Source: an uncultured Prevotellaceae bacterium
GTDB lineage: Bacteria > Bacteroidota > Bacteroidia > Bacteroidales > Muribaculaceae
NCBI GenBank assembly: GCA_946409635.1
Contig: CAMJXD010000014.1
Coordinates: 1 to 33,946, forward strand
Direction: 5' to 3'
DNA length: 33,946 nucleotides
Position 1 is the stretch's first letter. Each line of letters starts with the position of its first letter. Positions 7,614-15,085 of this stretch are shown in pieces. The position numbers and the translations under genes are program-made. The notes below the pieces were generated by a model, which saw only the letters and a list, made by a program, of their open reading frames with translations, was not told the DNA's origin and searched no databases.

Positions 7614-8726
7614 TTATTGCAACAAGTGGTAGAAGGTGGGTTGGTAGCCTGTCTCGACCAGCTCGGGGTGGAAGATGGCGACAAAGTCCTTCAACAGCAC
7701 GTCGGGCTTGACGGGGGCTATCTCGTAATAGGGCGTCTGCTTCATGTTGCAGTAGATGACCTTCTTCTCCTTGAAGGCCTTGAGCATCACGTTGCGGGGT
7801 TCACTGGCCTTCAGTGCCTCGTAGGAGAAATCGCCTTGGTAACTGTTGAGAATGCGCCAGTAGTCGGCGTTGGCCGACAAGGCATACATCTTCTCGAACT
7901 CCAGGTCCTCGCCTGAGGTTTCGTCATCGTTGATGACATAGTCGGCACCCGCGTCGCGGAAGATTTGAGCCAGGTAGTTCTTGCCGCCCACAGCATGCCA
8001 GTTGCCATAGTGCATCTCGCCGCTGGTGACTGTGGGGCGTTGCTCGGCCTTGGCGGCTTTCGCTTTCAACTCGTTGTAACGGCTCTCGATGCCGGCGAAA
8101 ATCTCACTTGCCTCTTTTTCCTTGCCGATGAACATGCCGATGAACTTGATCCACTCGGCCTGCCCCAGCGGGTCGAGTTCCTTATAGCCCAGATGGGGCA
8201 CCAACGTGATGCCAATCTCCTTGATGGCATCATAACCACCGCGCTTGGACGGTGAGATGAAGATGACATCGGGGTTGGCGGCCATGACCACCTCGGGGTC
8301 AAATTCGCCCTCCATGCCGATCTTAACGATGCGACCGTCTTTCACACGAGCCCTGATGTCCTCGTTAAAGAGGTTCTTGGTGCCCGTGATGCCCTTCACC
8401 ACGTCGTGGGCATCAAGGATGGTGAAATTGGACAATTGCAGTGAGGTCATGCAGATCGTGCGCTCGATAGGCACTTTGACCTTGACATACCCTTCGGGAA
8501 CGACAGCCTCGGCATCATGAACAAGAGCAAAATGATCTTTCTTGCCCACATCGACCAGCCTGATGTCGGCTGAATCACGGACACTGAACCCTGTGGCATA
8601 CTTAACGGTCACTGCTTCCATCAAATCGGTCCCCGCCTTGGCCTGCTTGTCACCCTGTGAAGAGCAGGCGCAAAACAGCACCAAAACTGCTATTAATCCA
8701 GATAATTTCTTCATTCTCTTTTTCAT
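7614..8726 (-). CDS. btuF: Periplasmic corrinoid-binding lipoprotein of an ABC transporter (BtuF-like)
   Basis: A 370-residue solute-binding protein. The N-terminus is a lipoprotein signal: basic MKKRMKK, a hydrophobic stretch, and Cys21 in LFCAC followed by SSQGD, so the mature protein should be anchored to a membrane facing the periplasm. The body fits the TroA/BtuF/FepB fold: ERTICMTSLQLSNFTIL, VKGITGTKNLF, ANPDVIFISPSKRGG, VPHLGYKELDPLGQAEWIKFIGMF and a long central helix. It would hand corrinoid to BtuC, the next gene. The start at 8726 is preferred; an internal Met5 is possible. The promoter box at 8740-8747 is only 13 bases upstream. Corrinoid specificity is inferred from context. Confidence 0.85.
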   Translation of the reverse strand: MKKRMKKLSGLIAVLVLFCACSSQGDKQAKAGTDLMEAVTVKYATGFSVRDSADIRLVDVGKKDHFALVHDAEAVVPEGYVKVKVPIERTICMTSLQLSNFTILDAHDVVKGITGTKNLFNEDIRARVKDGRIVKIGMEGEFDPEVVMAANPDVIFISPSKRGGYDAIKEIGITLVPHLGYKELDPLGQAEWIKFIGMFIGKEKEASEIFAGIESRYNELKAKAAKAEQRPTVTSGEMHYGNWHAVGGKNYLAQIFRDAGADYVINDDETSGEDLEFEKMYALSANADYWRILNSYQGDFSYEALKASEPRNVMLKAFKEKKVIYCNMKQTPYYEIAPVKPDVLLKDFVAIFHPELVETGYQPTFYHLLQ

Positions 8727-8739
8727 TAGTTTTATGCGA

Positions 8740-8747
8740 CAAAGGTA
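8740..8747 (-). promoter_or_regulatory. -7 promoter box for btuF-btuC
   Basis: On the minus strand this reads TACCTTTG, matching TAnnTTTG. It lies 13 bases upstream of the btuF ATG, giving a predicted leader of well under 15 bases. It forms a divergent pair with the cobS box 44 bases away. Confidence 0.6.
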
Positions 8748-8791
8748 CTACTTTTTTGGGGAACAGGAGGCTGTGAACAACGAATAATTTG

Positions 8792-8799
8792 TACCTTTG
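8792..8799 (+). promoter_or_regulatory. -7 promoter box for the cobS-cobC-cobU-cobT operon
   Basis: TACCTTTG matches TAnnTTTG and ends only four bases before the ATG at 8804. The predicted transcript start would fall at or next to the start codon, so the mRNA is expected to be leaderless or nearly so. The box also argues against an upstream TTG (8789) as the start. Confidence 0.6.
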
Positions 8800-8803
8800 C
8801 ACT

Positions 8804-9580
8804 ATGGAAGAAAAAGCTAAAAAGACAAGGTGGTTTGACAACATTTGGGCGGCGTTGATTTTCTTTACACGTCTGCCTTTTTGGCGCATTTATCAGCCAC
8901 CGCAGGCGAGCTACAAAACGGTCGTCGAGTATTGGCCATTGACGGGCTGGCTCACGGGTGGCGCGATGGCTGCGACGCTCTATTTCGGTAGCATGGTGCT
9001 CCCGTGGGTTGTCACAGTGATTGCCGCGATTGTTGTGCGATTGCTCATCACCGGGGCGCTGCATGAAGACGGTCTGGCCGACTTCATGGACGGCTTTGGT
9101 GGCGGGGGCAACCGCGAGCGCATTCTAGCCATCATGAAGGATTCACACATCGGCACCTATGGTGTGCTGGGATTGATTCTTTACATGTTGTTGCTAGGCG
9201 GTGCGCTCTATAGCATGCCACCCACCACTGCCGCATTAATTGTCTTGGGCGCCGACCCGTACTCCAAGATGGTCACGAGCCAACTGGTCACGATGCTCCC
9301 CTATGCCCGCCGCGAGGAAGAAGCTAAGAATAAAACCATCTATCGCAAGCCCACGCTGGCTGCCGGCTTGAGCCTGACTGTGCAGGGCCTGCTGCCGCTG
9401 GCATTGGTAATCTGGCTAACAGGTATTGACTGGTATGGGATCATTTTCATTCCAGCACTGGTGATGTATTTCCTGTACCTGCTCATCCTGCGCAAGCTTC
9501 ACGGCTATACGGGCGACTGCTGCGGTGCCGTGTGCCTGCTGGTTGAACTAGCTGTATATCTGGTAGCGTGCACGCTATAG
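8804..9580 (+). CDS. cobS: Adenosylcobinamide-GDP ribazoletransferase (cobalamin synthase)
   Basis: A 258-residue integral membrane enzyme that joins adenosylcobinamide-GDP to alpha-ribazole (phosphate), the final assembly step of the nucleotide loop. Diagnostic motifs: AALIFFTRLPF near the N-terminus, GALHEDGLADFMDGFGGG (the acidic Mg-binding motif) near residues 80-97, MKDSHIGTYG, and GYTGDCCGA near the C-terminus. Several hydrophobic helices fit an inner-membrane protein. I chose the ATG at 8804 (MEEKAKKTRW) because an upstream TTG lies inside the promoter box. It is the first gene of a four-gene operon; stop TAG abuts a short direct-repeat tract. Confidence 0.95.
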   Translation: MEEKAKKTRWFDNIWAALIFFTRLPFWRIYQPPQASYKTVVEYWPLTGWLTGGAMAATLYFGSMVLPWVVTVIAAIVVRLLITGALHEDGLADFMDGFGGGGNRERILAIMKDSHIGTYGVLGLILYMLLLGGALYSMPPTTAALIVLGADPYSKMVTSQLVTMLPYARREEEAKNKTIYRKPTLAAGLSLTVQGLLPLALVIWLTGIDWYGIIFIPALVMYFLYLLILRKLHGYTGDCCGAVCLLVELAVYLVACTL

Positions 9581-9608
9581 TGAACAGTGAACAGTTAATA
9601 GTGAATAG
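9581..9608 (+). repeat. Short degenerate direct repeat TGAACAG/TGAATAG between cobS and cobC
   Basis: Starting at the base after the cobS stop, the tract reads TGAACAG TGAACAG TTAATAG TGAATAG, four 7-bp units with progressive changes. It is followed by GACTAGAGG, which recalls the CTAGA units of the other junctions. Confidence 0.7.
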
Positions 9609-9626
9609 ACTAGAGGCTTACAGCTA

Positions 9627-10166
9627 ATGACTAAAATGGAAATTATCTTGATTAGACATACCAGCGTCGATGTCCCTAGGGGGACGTGCTACGGACAGAC
9701 CGATGTGCCCGTGCGCGACACCTTTGAGCAAGAGGCCGAGTTGACACGCCAGTCGCTTGAGCAGTTTTTGCCGTTTGACAAAGTGTTCTCCTCGCCGCTG
9801 TCACGTGCCCGCAAACTCGCCGCCTATTGCGGCTATCCCGATGCCGAAACCGACGACCGCCTGCTGGAGATGAACATGGGTGACTGGGAGATGCAACTGT
9901 ATGACGAAATCCAGGACCCGCACCTGCAAGAGTGGTACGACGACTACATCCACCAGCCCACGACAGGCGGCGAGAGTTTCCTGCAGCAATATCAGCGCGT
10001 GGAGGCATTCCTTGACGAGCTCAAGGACAAGCCCTATCAGCGTGTAGCCATTTTTGCCCATGCCGGGGTACTTATCAGCGCTGGGCTCTATGGCGGGCTG
10101 TATTCCTGGGACAATGCTTGGAGCAATCTGGCCGATTACGGGAACTATATTGTAATTAGAAACTGA
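9627..10166 (+). CDS. cobC: Alpha-ribazole phosphatase of the histidine phosphatase superfamily
   Basis: A 179-residue histidine-phosphatase protein. It has the phosphohistidine motif LIRHT (His11 counting from 9627), the GxTD-type loop YGQTDVPV, SSPLSRARKLA, the acidic LEMNMGDWE segment and a second catalytic histidine in IFAHAGV. The family includes CobC, which removes the phosphate from alpha-ribazole-5'-phosphate or adenosylcobalamin-5'-phosphate. Placement between cobS and cobU supports that role, although phosphoglycerate mutase-like relatives share the fold. The start is uncertain: ATG at 9627 (MTKMEI) or ATG at 9636 (MEIILIRHT), the latter matching the usual beginning of the family. 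Its stop is one base before the cobU ATG. Confidence 0.88.
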   Translation: MTKMEIILIRHTSVDVPRGTCYGQTDVPVRDTFEQEAELTRQSLEQFLPFDKVFSSPLSRARKLAAYCGYPDAETDDRLLEMNMGDWEMQLYDEIQDPHLQEWYDDYIHQPTTGGESFLQQYQRVEAFLDELKDKPYQRVAIFAHAGVLISAGLYGGLYSWDNAWSNLADYGNYIVIRN

Positions 10167-10167
10167 C

Positions 10168-10683
10168 ATGAGAAAAATCATATTAATCACCGGTGGGCAA
10201 CGCTCGGGCAAGAGCCGCTACGCCGAGCAGTTGGCATTGAGCCTTGCTGACAATCCTGTGTATGTGGCGACAGCCCACGTGTGGGACGAGGAGTTCCACG
10301 AGCGTGTGCGCCGCCATCAGGAACGCCGAGGCCCGCAGTGGACCAATATCGAGGAAGAGAAATACCTGAGTCGACATGACCTGACGGGTCGTGTGGCGGT
10401 CATCGATTGCGTGACGCTGTGGCTGACCAACTTTTTCTTTGAGAATCAAGATCATGATACACAACAGGTTCTAGAGATGGCCAAAGCGGAGTTTGACCGC
10501 TTCACTGCACAAGATGCCACCTTTATCTTCGTGACCAACGAAATCGGGAGCGGCGGCGTGAGCGTGGATGCCGTGCAACGCCGTTTCACCGACCTGCAAG
10601 GCTGGATGAACCAGCACATCGCCAGCCGTGCCGACGAAGTCACCCTCATGGTCTCGGGCATCCCGGTAACAGTTAAGAGTTAA
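10168..10683 (+). CDS. cobU: Adenosylcobinamide kinase / adenosylcobinamide-phosphate guanylyltransferase
   Basis: A 171-residue bifunctional enzyme that phosphorylates adenosylcobinamide and then transfers GMP to give adenosylcobinamide-GDP. The P-loop GGQRSGKS is at residues 9-16. VATAHVWDEEFHERVRRHQERR carries His50, the position equivalent to the guanylylated histidine of CobU. DCVTLWLTN and FVTNEIGSGGV are further family motifs. The length is normal. It starts one base after cobC. The last residues (about TVKS) and the TAA come from the GTTAAGA tandem repeat, so the native C-terminus was probably replaced by repeat sequence: the expected family end V(V)SGIPV is present just before it. 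Confidence 0.95.
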   Translation: MRKIILITGGQRSGKSRYAEQLALSLADNPVYVATAHVWDEEFHERVRRHQERRGPQWTNIEEEKYLSRHDLTGRVAVIDCVTLWLTNFFFENQDHDTQQVLEMAKAEFDRFTAQDATFIFVTNEIGSGGVSVDAVQRRFTDLQGWMNQHIASRADEVTLMVSGIPVTVKS

Positions 10684-10694
10684 GAGTTAAGAGT
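10672..10694 (+). repeat. 7-bp tandem repeat GTTAAGA x3 at the cobU 3' end
   Basis: Three perfect GTTAAGA units plus GTT run from 10672 to 10694. The first units encode the last cobU codons and its TAA at 10681-10683. It leads directly into the TCTAGANNN array. Confidence 0.85.
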
Positions 10695-10727
10695 TCTAGA
10701 TGGTCTAGAGCATCTAGAATATCTAGA
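10695..10727 (+). repeat. 9-bp tandem repeat TCTAGANNN before cobT
   Basis: Four perfect TCTAGA hexamers start at 10695, 10704, 10713 and 10722, separated by TGG, GCA and ATA. It is the same array type as at 7568-7609, and both end in TAGAATATCTAGAAACTAAA on the coding strand of the following gene. The cobT ATG lies 24 bases beyond the array. Confidence 0.85.
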
Positions 10728-10751
10728 AACTAAAAACTAAGCACCAAGAAA

Positions 10752-11795
10752 ATGAAACCATTCAACATACAACACACCGACAAGTCGCTGGAACAGAACA
10801 TCCAGCAAAAAATCGACCACCTGAATAAACCCAAAGGCTCGCTAGGCCGCCTCGAGGAACTGGCCTTGCAAATCTGCCTCATTCAGCAGACTTTAACGCC
10901 TTCGTTGAATCATCCTTGCCACCTGCTGTTGGGTGGAGACCACGGCATTGAGCGCGAGGGCGTGAGCGTGTCACCGCGCGAGGTCACCTGGCAACAGATG
11001 ATTAATTTCACCCGTGGCGGTGGCGGCGTGAACATGTTCTGCCGCCAACATGGCTTTGACCTGAGCATCGTTGACGTGGGAGTGGATTATGACCTCAGCG
11101 ACGTGCCCGGCATCATCGACCGCAAGATTGCCCGTGGCACCCGCAATTTCCTGCACGAGCCCGCCATGAGTCAGGAGGAGTTTAACCATGCCATCCAAGT
11201 TGGCTGCGACCTCGTGGATGACTGCATAGCCAAGGGGTGCCAAGTGCTGTGCATCGGTGAGATGGGCATCGCCAACACCTCGCCGTCGAGCATCTGGATG
11301 AGCCTGTTCGGCAATATCCCATTGGATCAGTGCATCGGGGCAGGAGCGGGTCTTGACCACCCCGGTATCCAGCACAAGCGCGAAATCCTCGCCCAAGCAT
11401 TGAAGCATTACCATGAGACGATGGAAAACACAGTCGAGAACGCTATCCGCTATTTCGGGGGCATTGAGATGGTGACGGCCATCGGTGCAATGTTGCGAGG
11501 GGCCGAAAGACACCTCGTCGTGCTGGTTGACGGTTTCATCATGACCGCCTGCGCCATTGCCGCCATCCGCCTCTATCCCGCCGCCCAGGACTACATGATC
11601 TTTACCCATTGTGGTGATGAGAGCGGCCATAAGCGTATGCTCGACATCGTTGGTGCCAAGCCCATCCTCAACCTGGGTCTGCGCCTCGGCGAGGGAACGG
11701 GAGCCCTGTGCGCCTATCCCATTATCGCCTCCTCGGTCCGCATGCTCAACGAGATGAACAACTTCGACACCGCCCACATCACCAAGTATTTTTAG
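10752..11795 (+). CDS. cobT: Nicotinate-nucleotide--dimethylbenzimidazole phosphoribosyltransferase
   Basis: A 347-residue enzyme that activates the lower-ligand base by forming alpha-ribazole-5'-phosphate from nicotinate mononucleotide. Motifs in order: KPKGSLGRLEELA near residue 30, GGDHGI near 61, the glycine-rich TRGGGGVNMFC, GEMGIANTSPSS near 169-180, and the catalytic Glu314 in GLRLGEGTGA. The GNTT motif of enterobacterial CobT is ANTS here. The length matches the family. No gene for 5,6-dimethylbenzimidazole synthesis (BluB) is in the window, so the actual lower ligand is open. It is the last gene of the cobS operon, followed after 25 bases by a REP-like palindrome. Confidence 0.95.
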   Translation: MKPFNIQHTDKSLEQNIQQKIDHLNKPKGSLGRLEELALQICLIQQTLTPSLNHPCHLLLGGDHGIEREGVSVSPREVTWQQMINFTRGGGGVNMFCRQHGFDLSIVDVGVDYDLSDVPGIIDRKIARGTRNFLHEPAMSQEEFNHAIQVGCDLVDDCIAKGCQVLCIGEMGIANTSPSSIWMSLFGNIPLDQCIGAGAGLDHPGIQHKREILAQALKHYHETMENTVENAIRYFGGIEMVTAIGAMLRGAERHLVVLVDGFIMTACAIAAIRLYPAAQDYMIFTHCGDESGHKRMLDIVGAKPILNLGLRLGEGTGALCAYPIIASSVRMLNEMNNFDTAHITKYF

Positions 11796-11820
11796 AGAAT
11801 AAGCACGATTGGGAGAAAAA

Positions 11821-11849
11821 TGGGACAAAAGAACCGTCCCCGTGTCCCA
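11821..11849. repeat. REP-like palindromic element
   Basis: TGGGACA at 11821-11827 and TGTCCCA at 11843-11849 form a perfect 7-bp outer stem around AAAGAACCGTCCCCG. I recall near-identical GGGACA...TGTCCC elements recurring between genes in many bacteria, and such palindromes are often mobilised by RAYT-type (TnpA-REP) transposases; none is in this window. It sits between cobT and the receptor operon and could end or stabilise the cobT transcript. Confidence 0.65.
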
Positions 11850-11879
11850 AATTTTAGGTATTGCGTCTCAGTGGGATAA

Positions 11880-11897
11880 GGAGTAATTTTATACTCC
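11880..11897 (+). promoter_or_regulatory. Small hairpin just upstream of the receptor start codon
   Basis: GGAGTA at 11880-11885 pairs perfectly with TACTCC at 11892-11897 around a six-base loop, 12 bases before the ATG at 11910. It could influence translation or be chance. No TAnnTTTG box is evident between cobT and this gene. Confidence 0.3.
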
Positions 11898-11909
11898 AAA
11901 ACCATCGAG

Positions 11910-14639
11910 ATGCAAGTTGTTAGATTTATCATAGTGGCTTTAATGGTCTTGGCCTTGCAAATTGCTGATGCCCAGACCGTCAAGAGTGGTATTGTGCTGG
12001 ATGCCGAGGCCCTTGAACCTATTGTCGGGGCGACGATTGCCGATGCGCAATCAGGGAAAGTGCTGTCAGTCACTCAAGCCGACGGAAGCTTCAACCTACC
12101 TAAAAATAATGAGGCGAGGTTGAGGATTACGTCTATCGGCTATAAGCCGTTAATCACCATGCCGACCAGCGACGGACGCTATCTCTTGCATGCCGAGGTG
12201 AGCCAGCTGGGCGAGGTCGTGGTGACCGCCCAGGAGAACAAGGGGCTGACCACGTCGTCGCGCATCGAGAAGCATGCCATGGAACACTTGCAGCCCTCGA
12301 GTTTTTCAGATATTCTGGAACTCTTACCTGGCGGTCGCAGTGTTGACCCGTCATTGAGCACACCTAATAACATCCACATCCGTGAGATCTCGACGCCGAG
12401 CAGCAACTATGCCACGTCGTCGCTGGGCACCAGTTTTATTATCGACGGAGCCCCCATCTCGACCAATGCCAATATGCAGTACCTGGCCGGTGCATGGGAC
12501 GTCATGGCCTCCAGCCGCGACAACACCAATGCCGGTGTCGACATGCGTGGCATCTCCACCGATGACATCGAGCGTGTGGAAATCGTGCGCGGCGTCCCCT
12601 CGGTGGAATATGGCGACCTGACCAGCGGCCTTGTCAAGATAGAGCGGCGCCGCGGCGGTCATGATCTCAAGTTCCGGCTGAAGGCCGACATGGGCTCCAA
12701 ATTGCTGTATGCTGCCAAGGACCTGGAATGGGAAAACAGGCGCCTGACACTGAATATCAGTGCCGACTACCTGGATGCCAAAGCCGACCCACGCAATAAT
12801 CTGGAGAATTACAAGCGCCTGACCTTCTCGGCCCGTTTGCACAAGCGCTGGGAGCAGGAGCGTTACCAGCTCGCCCTGAGCTCAAACCTTGATTTTTCCA
12901 GGTCTCTGGACAACGACAAGGAAGACGTTGACCAGACCTACAGCGCTGAGGACTCTTATAAATCGAGTTATAACCGTTATGCCCTGCTCACGTCCCTGTC
13001 GTTCAAGACCAAGGGGCACTCATGGCTCAAATCGGCCGACTTGACCCTGTCGGGATCGCTGGAGAAAGACTTGATAGAGCGCACCAAGCTGGTGCAGTTG
13101 TCTCGCATGACCATTGCTCCGCTCTCGATGGTGGAAGGAGAAAACGATGCCTATATTCTGCCATTTAAGTACACCGGACATCACGAGGTGGACGGCAAGC
13201 CCGTCAATGCCTATGCCAAGCTCAACGTCAGGTTGCAGGTCCCCAACAACACCGTGAGCAACACGCTGCTGCTGGGCATGGACTGGAACCTGGATAAAAA
13301 CCTGGGCCGCGGCCAGGTGTTTGACCCCCACACGCCGGTCTATACAGGCATCTCGTCACGGGCGCGTTCGCTCAAGGAGATTCCTGCCAACCATCGCTTG
13401 TCGGCCTACGGCGAGGGAACCATCAAGTGGCCCACGCCTGTGGGAACGATCGAGGCCGTGGCCGGATTGCGCGTCACCTCGATGCTTAACCTGGAGCAGG
13501 CCTACGCCATGTATGGCAAGGCCTACCTTGATCCGCGCGTGAATGTGGGCTATACGCTGCCCCGATTGTCACTGTTCGGCCAGCCCATGTTTATCCGCCT
13601 GTCGGCAGGCATCGGCCAGCACACCAAGATGCCCACCATGGAGCAGTTGTTTCCCGACCTGCTGTACGTCGACTTCATCCAGTTGAACTATTACCACGAC
13701 AATCCCGATTACCGCCGCATCAACCTGATGACCTATATCGTGAATCCTCGCAACACCGCCTTGGAGCCGGCCCGCAACCTCAAGAAGGAGGTGTCGCTGG
13801 ACATCAACATCGGCGGGAACCGAATGACCGTTACGGCCTTCCGCGAGAAGATGACCTCAGGATTCCGCATGCAGTCCTACTATCAGACCTATCAATACAA
13901 GCAATATGACGCGAGCGGCATCGATCCCTCGACCCTGACGTCGCAGCCGCCGCTCGAGACGCTTCCTTATACCGTGCTCAACGAGCTGGCTGGCTATGGC
14001 AACTACACCAACGGCAGCATGACCTTGAAGGAAGGCATTGAATACACGCTCGAGACCAAGCGTTTTCCCGTTATACTCACCCGCTTGACCATCAACGGAG
14101 CATACTTCCGCACCACCTATAACAACTCCATCGTGGACTCCTACCGCCCCAGCCAGGTGATTGCGGGTCGGCAGATTCAATATGTGGGCCTGTATGAGGC
14201 CGATGACGGCTCGGTGCGAGAGGCCTTCAATACCAACTTCACCCTCGATACCGACGTGCCTCGACTCAGGCTGGGCTTCTCGTTTTCGGCCCAATGCATG
14301 TGGTTCACCACCTCACAGCGCACGGAAGTCAGCAACTATCCTGTCCAGTATATCGCCCCTGACGGCAGCATCCATGACTGGAAGGCCAGTGATGCCGAGG
14401 ATATGTACCTGCGATGGCTGGTACGTGACTATACCGCATCACAGTTTGAGAAAAACCAGGTACCGTTTGCTATGAACCTGAACATGAAGGTCACCAAGAA
14501 ACTGTTTGACGACCGACTGCACATCGCCATGTTCTGCAACAAGCTGTGGGACTACACGCCCGACTACGACAGTCGCGGGACAACCATCCGTCGCCATGTT
14601 ACCCCTTACTTTGGACTAGAAATGAACATCAAGTTATGA
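11910..14639 (+). CDS. TonB-dependent outer-membrane receptor with N-terminal carboxypeptidase-regulatory-like domain
   Basis: A 909-residue receptor. It has a signal peptide at residues 1-22 (hydrophobic, ending QIADAQ), then a carboxypeptidase-regulatory-like beta-sandwich at about 24-95 (GATIADAQSGK, DGSFNLP, RITSIGYKP). EVVVTAQ introduces the plug at about 105-245, which holds SFIIDGAPI and the classical IERVEIVRGVPSVEYGDLTSGLV. The rest is a 22-strand barrel ending PYFGLEMNIKL. It carries none of the hallmarks of SusC partners and no SusD follows, so a polysaccharide role is unlikely. Known relatives of this size import siderophores, heme, cobalamin or small proteins. It is the first gene of a five-gene envelope operon that ends with an M16 protease, which suggests a peptide or protein-bound substrate (inference). 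It starts 114 bases after cobT. Confidence 0.9.
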   Translation: MQVVRFIIVALMVLALQIADAQTVKSGIVLDAEALEPIVGATIADAQSGKVLSVTQADGSFNLPKNNEARLRITSIGYKPLITMPTSDGRYLLHAEVSQLGEVVVTAQENKGLTTSSRIEKHAMEHLQPSSFSDILELLPGGRSVDPSLSTPNNIHIREISTPSSNYATSSLGTSFIIDGAPISTNANMQYLAGAWDVMASSRDNTNAGVDMRGISTDDIERVEIVRGVPSVEYGDLTSGLVKIERRRGGHDLKFRLKADMGSKLLYAAKDLEWENRRLTLNISADYLDAKADPRNNLENYKRLTFSARLHKRWEQERYQLALSSNLDFSRSLDNDKEDVDQTYSAEDSYKSSYNRYALLTSLSFKTKGHSWLKSADLTLSGSLEKDLIERTKLVQLSRMTIAPLSMVEGENDAYILPFKYTGHHEVDGKPVNAYAKLNVRLQVPNNTVSNTLLLGMDWNLDKNLGRGQVFDPHTPVYTGISSRARSLKEIPANHRLSAYGEGTIKWPTPVGTIEAVAGLRVTSMLNLEQAYAMYGKAYLDPRVNVGYTLPRLSLFGQPMFIRLSAGIGQHTKMPTMEQLFPDLLYVDFIQLNYYHDNPDYRRINLMTYIVNPRNTALEPARNLKKEVSLDINIGGNRMTVTAFREKMTSGFRMQSYYQTYQYKQYDASGIDPSTLTSQPPLETLPYTVLNELAGYGNYTNGSMTLKEGIEYTLETKRFPVILTRLTINGAYFRTTYNNSIVDSYRPSQVIAGRQIQYVGLYEADDGSVREAFNTNFTLDTDVPRLRLGFSFSAQCMWFTTSQRTEVSNYPVQYIAPDGSIHDWKASDAEDMYLRWLVRDYTASQFEKNQVPFAMNLNMKVTKKLFDDRLHIAMFCNKLWDYTPDYDSRGTTIRRHVTPYFGLEMNIKL

Positions 14640-14652
14640 AGCCAAGAGCTAT

Positions 14653-14697
14653 CGGTTGAATGCGGATGCCGCTGACAACCGACAACTGAAAACTGAA
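14653..14697 (+). repeat. Intergenic repeat family B, copy 2
   Basis: GGTTGAATGCGGATGCCGCT followed by GACAACCGACAACTGAAAAC fills the gap between the receptor and the small lipoprotein and ends at the ATG. It matches 4744-4778 apart from a few substitutions and an extra ACAACCG-type unit. An ATG inside it (14656) is in frame with the lipoprotein but belongs to the repeat. Confidence 0.7.
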
Positions 14698-15084
14698 ATG
14701 AAACAATATTTATCAATCATCATAACCCTCGTTCTGGCTATGGCCCTGACCACCTGTGCTCCCATAGAAGATGATATCTTCACCCAGGCCCGCATCACGG
14801 TGACGGCAGGCGATGACCAGGCGGTTACCCGCGTCCAGGCACAAGTGAAGCTCACCAACGTCAACACCCGCCAGGTGACAACGGTGGCCGATTTTGACGG
14901 CGCGAGCGTGACGGTGGAGGTCCTGCGCGGTGCCTACCAGATTGACATCGAGGGCGTCGCCACCTGCCAGCTTGCCGGCGGTGCCGCCCCCAGGGTGCGG
15001 CAATTCCGTTGCCAGAGTGACTATGTGGAACTGGTCCGTCAGGAGACCAACGAGTTATCGTTGAACATGATATTCCTTGACTAA
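14698..15084 (+). CDS. Small lipoprotein related to the N-terminal domain of the downstream DUF4876-like lipoprotein
   Basis: A 128-residue protein with a lipoprotein signal: MKQYLSIIITLVLAMALTTC, with the lipobox ending at Cys20. I start it at 14698 because an earlier in-frame ATG lies inside a dispersed repeat and would precede the signal peptide. The body looks like one beta-sandwich domain: VQAQVKLTNVNTRQVTTV, then VEVLRGAYQIDIEG. The segment LTNVNTRQVTTV closely matches LTNVETQQVTTI in the lipoprotein encoded at 16615-17853, so the two share a domain. It is probably anchored at the outer membrane next to the receptor, as a surface or periplasmic accessory. No enzymatic motif is seen. Its stop is one base before the next ATG. 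Confidence 0.8.
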   Translation: MKQYLSIIITLVLAMALTTCAPIEDDIFTQARITVTAGDDQAVTRVQAQVKLTNVNTRQVTTVADFDGASVTVEVLRGAYQIDIEGVATCQLAGGAAPRVRQFRCQSDYVELVRQETNELSLNMIFLD

Positions 15085-15085
15085 C

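Noticed and set aside
8789-8803. TTG at 8789 as the cobS start (adds MYLCT)
   Set aside because: It overlaps the TAnnTTTG promoter box and is replaced by a good ATG five codons later.
10971-11828. 285-codon minus-strand frame
   Set aside because: It is antisense to cobT with its intact catalytic motif.
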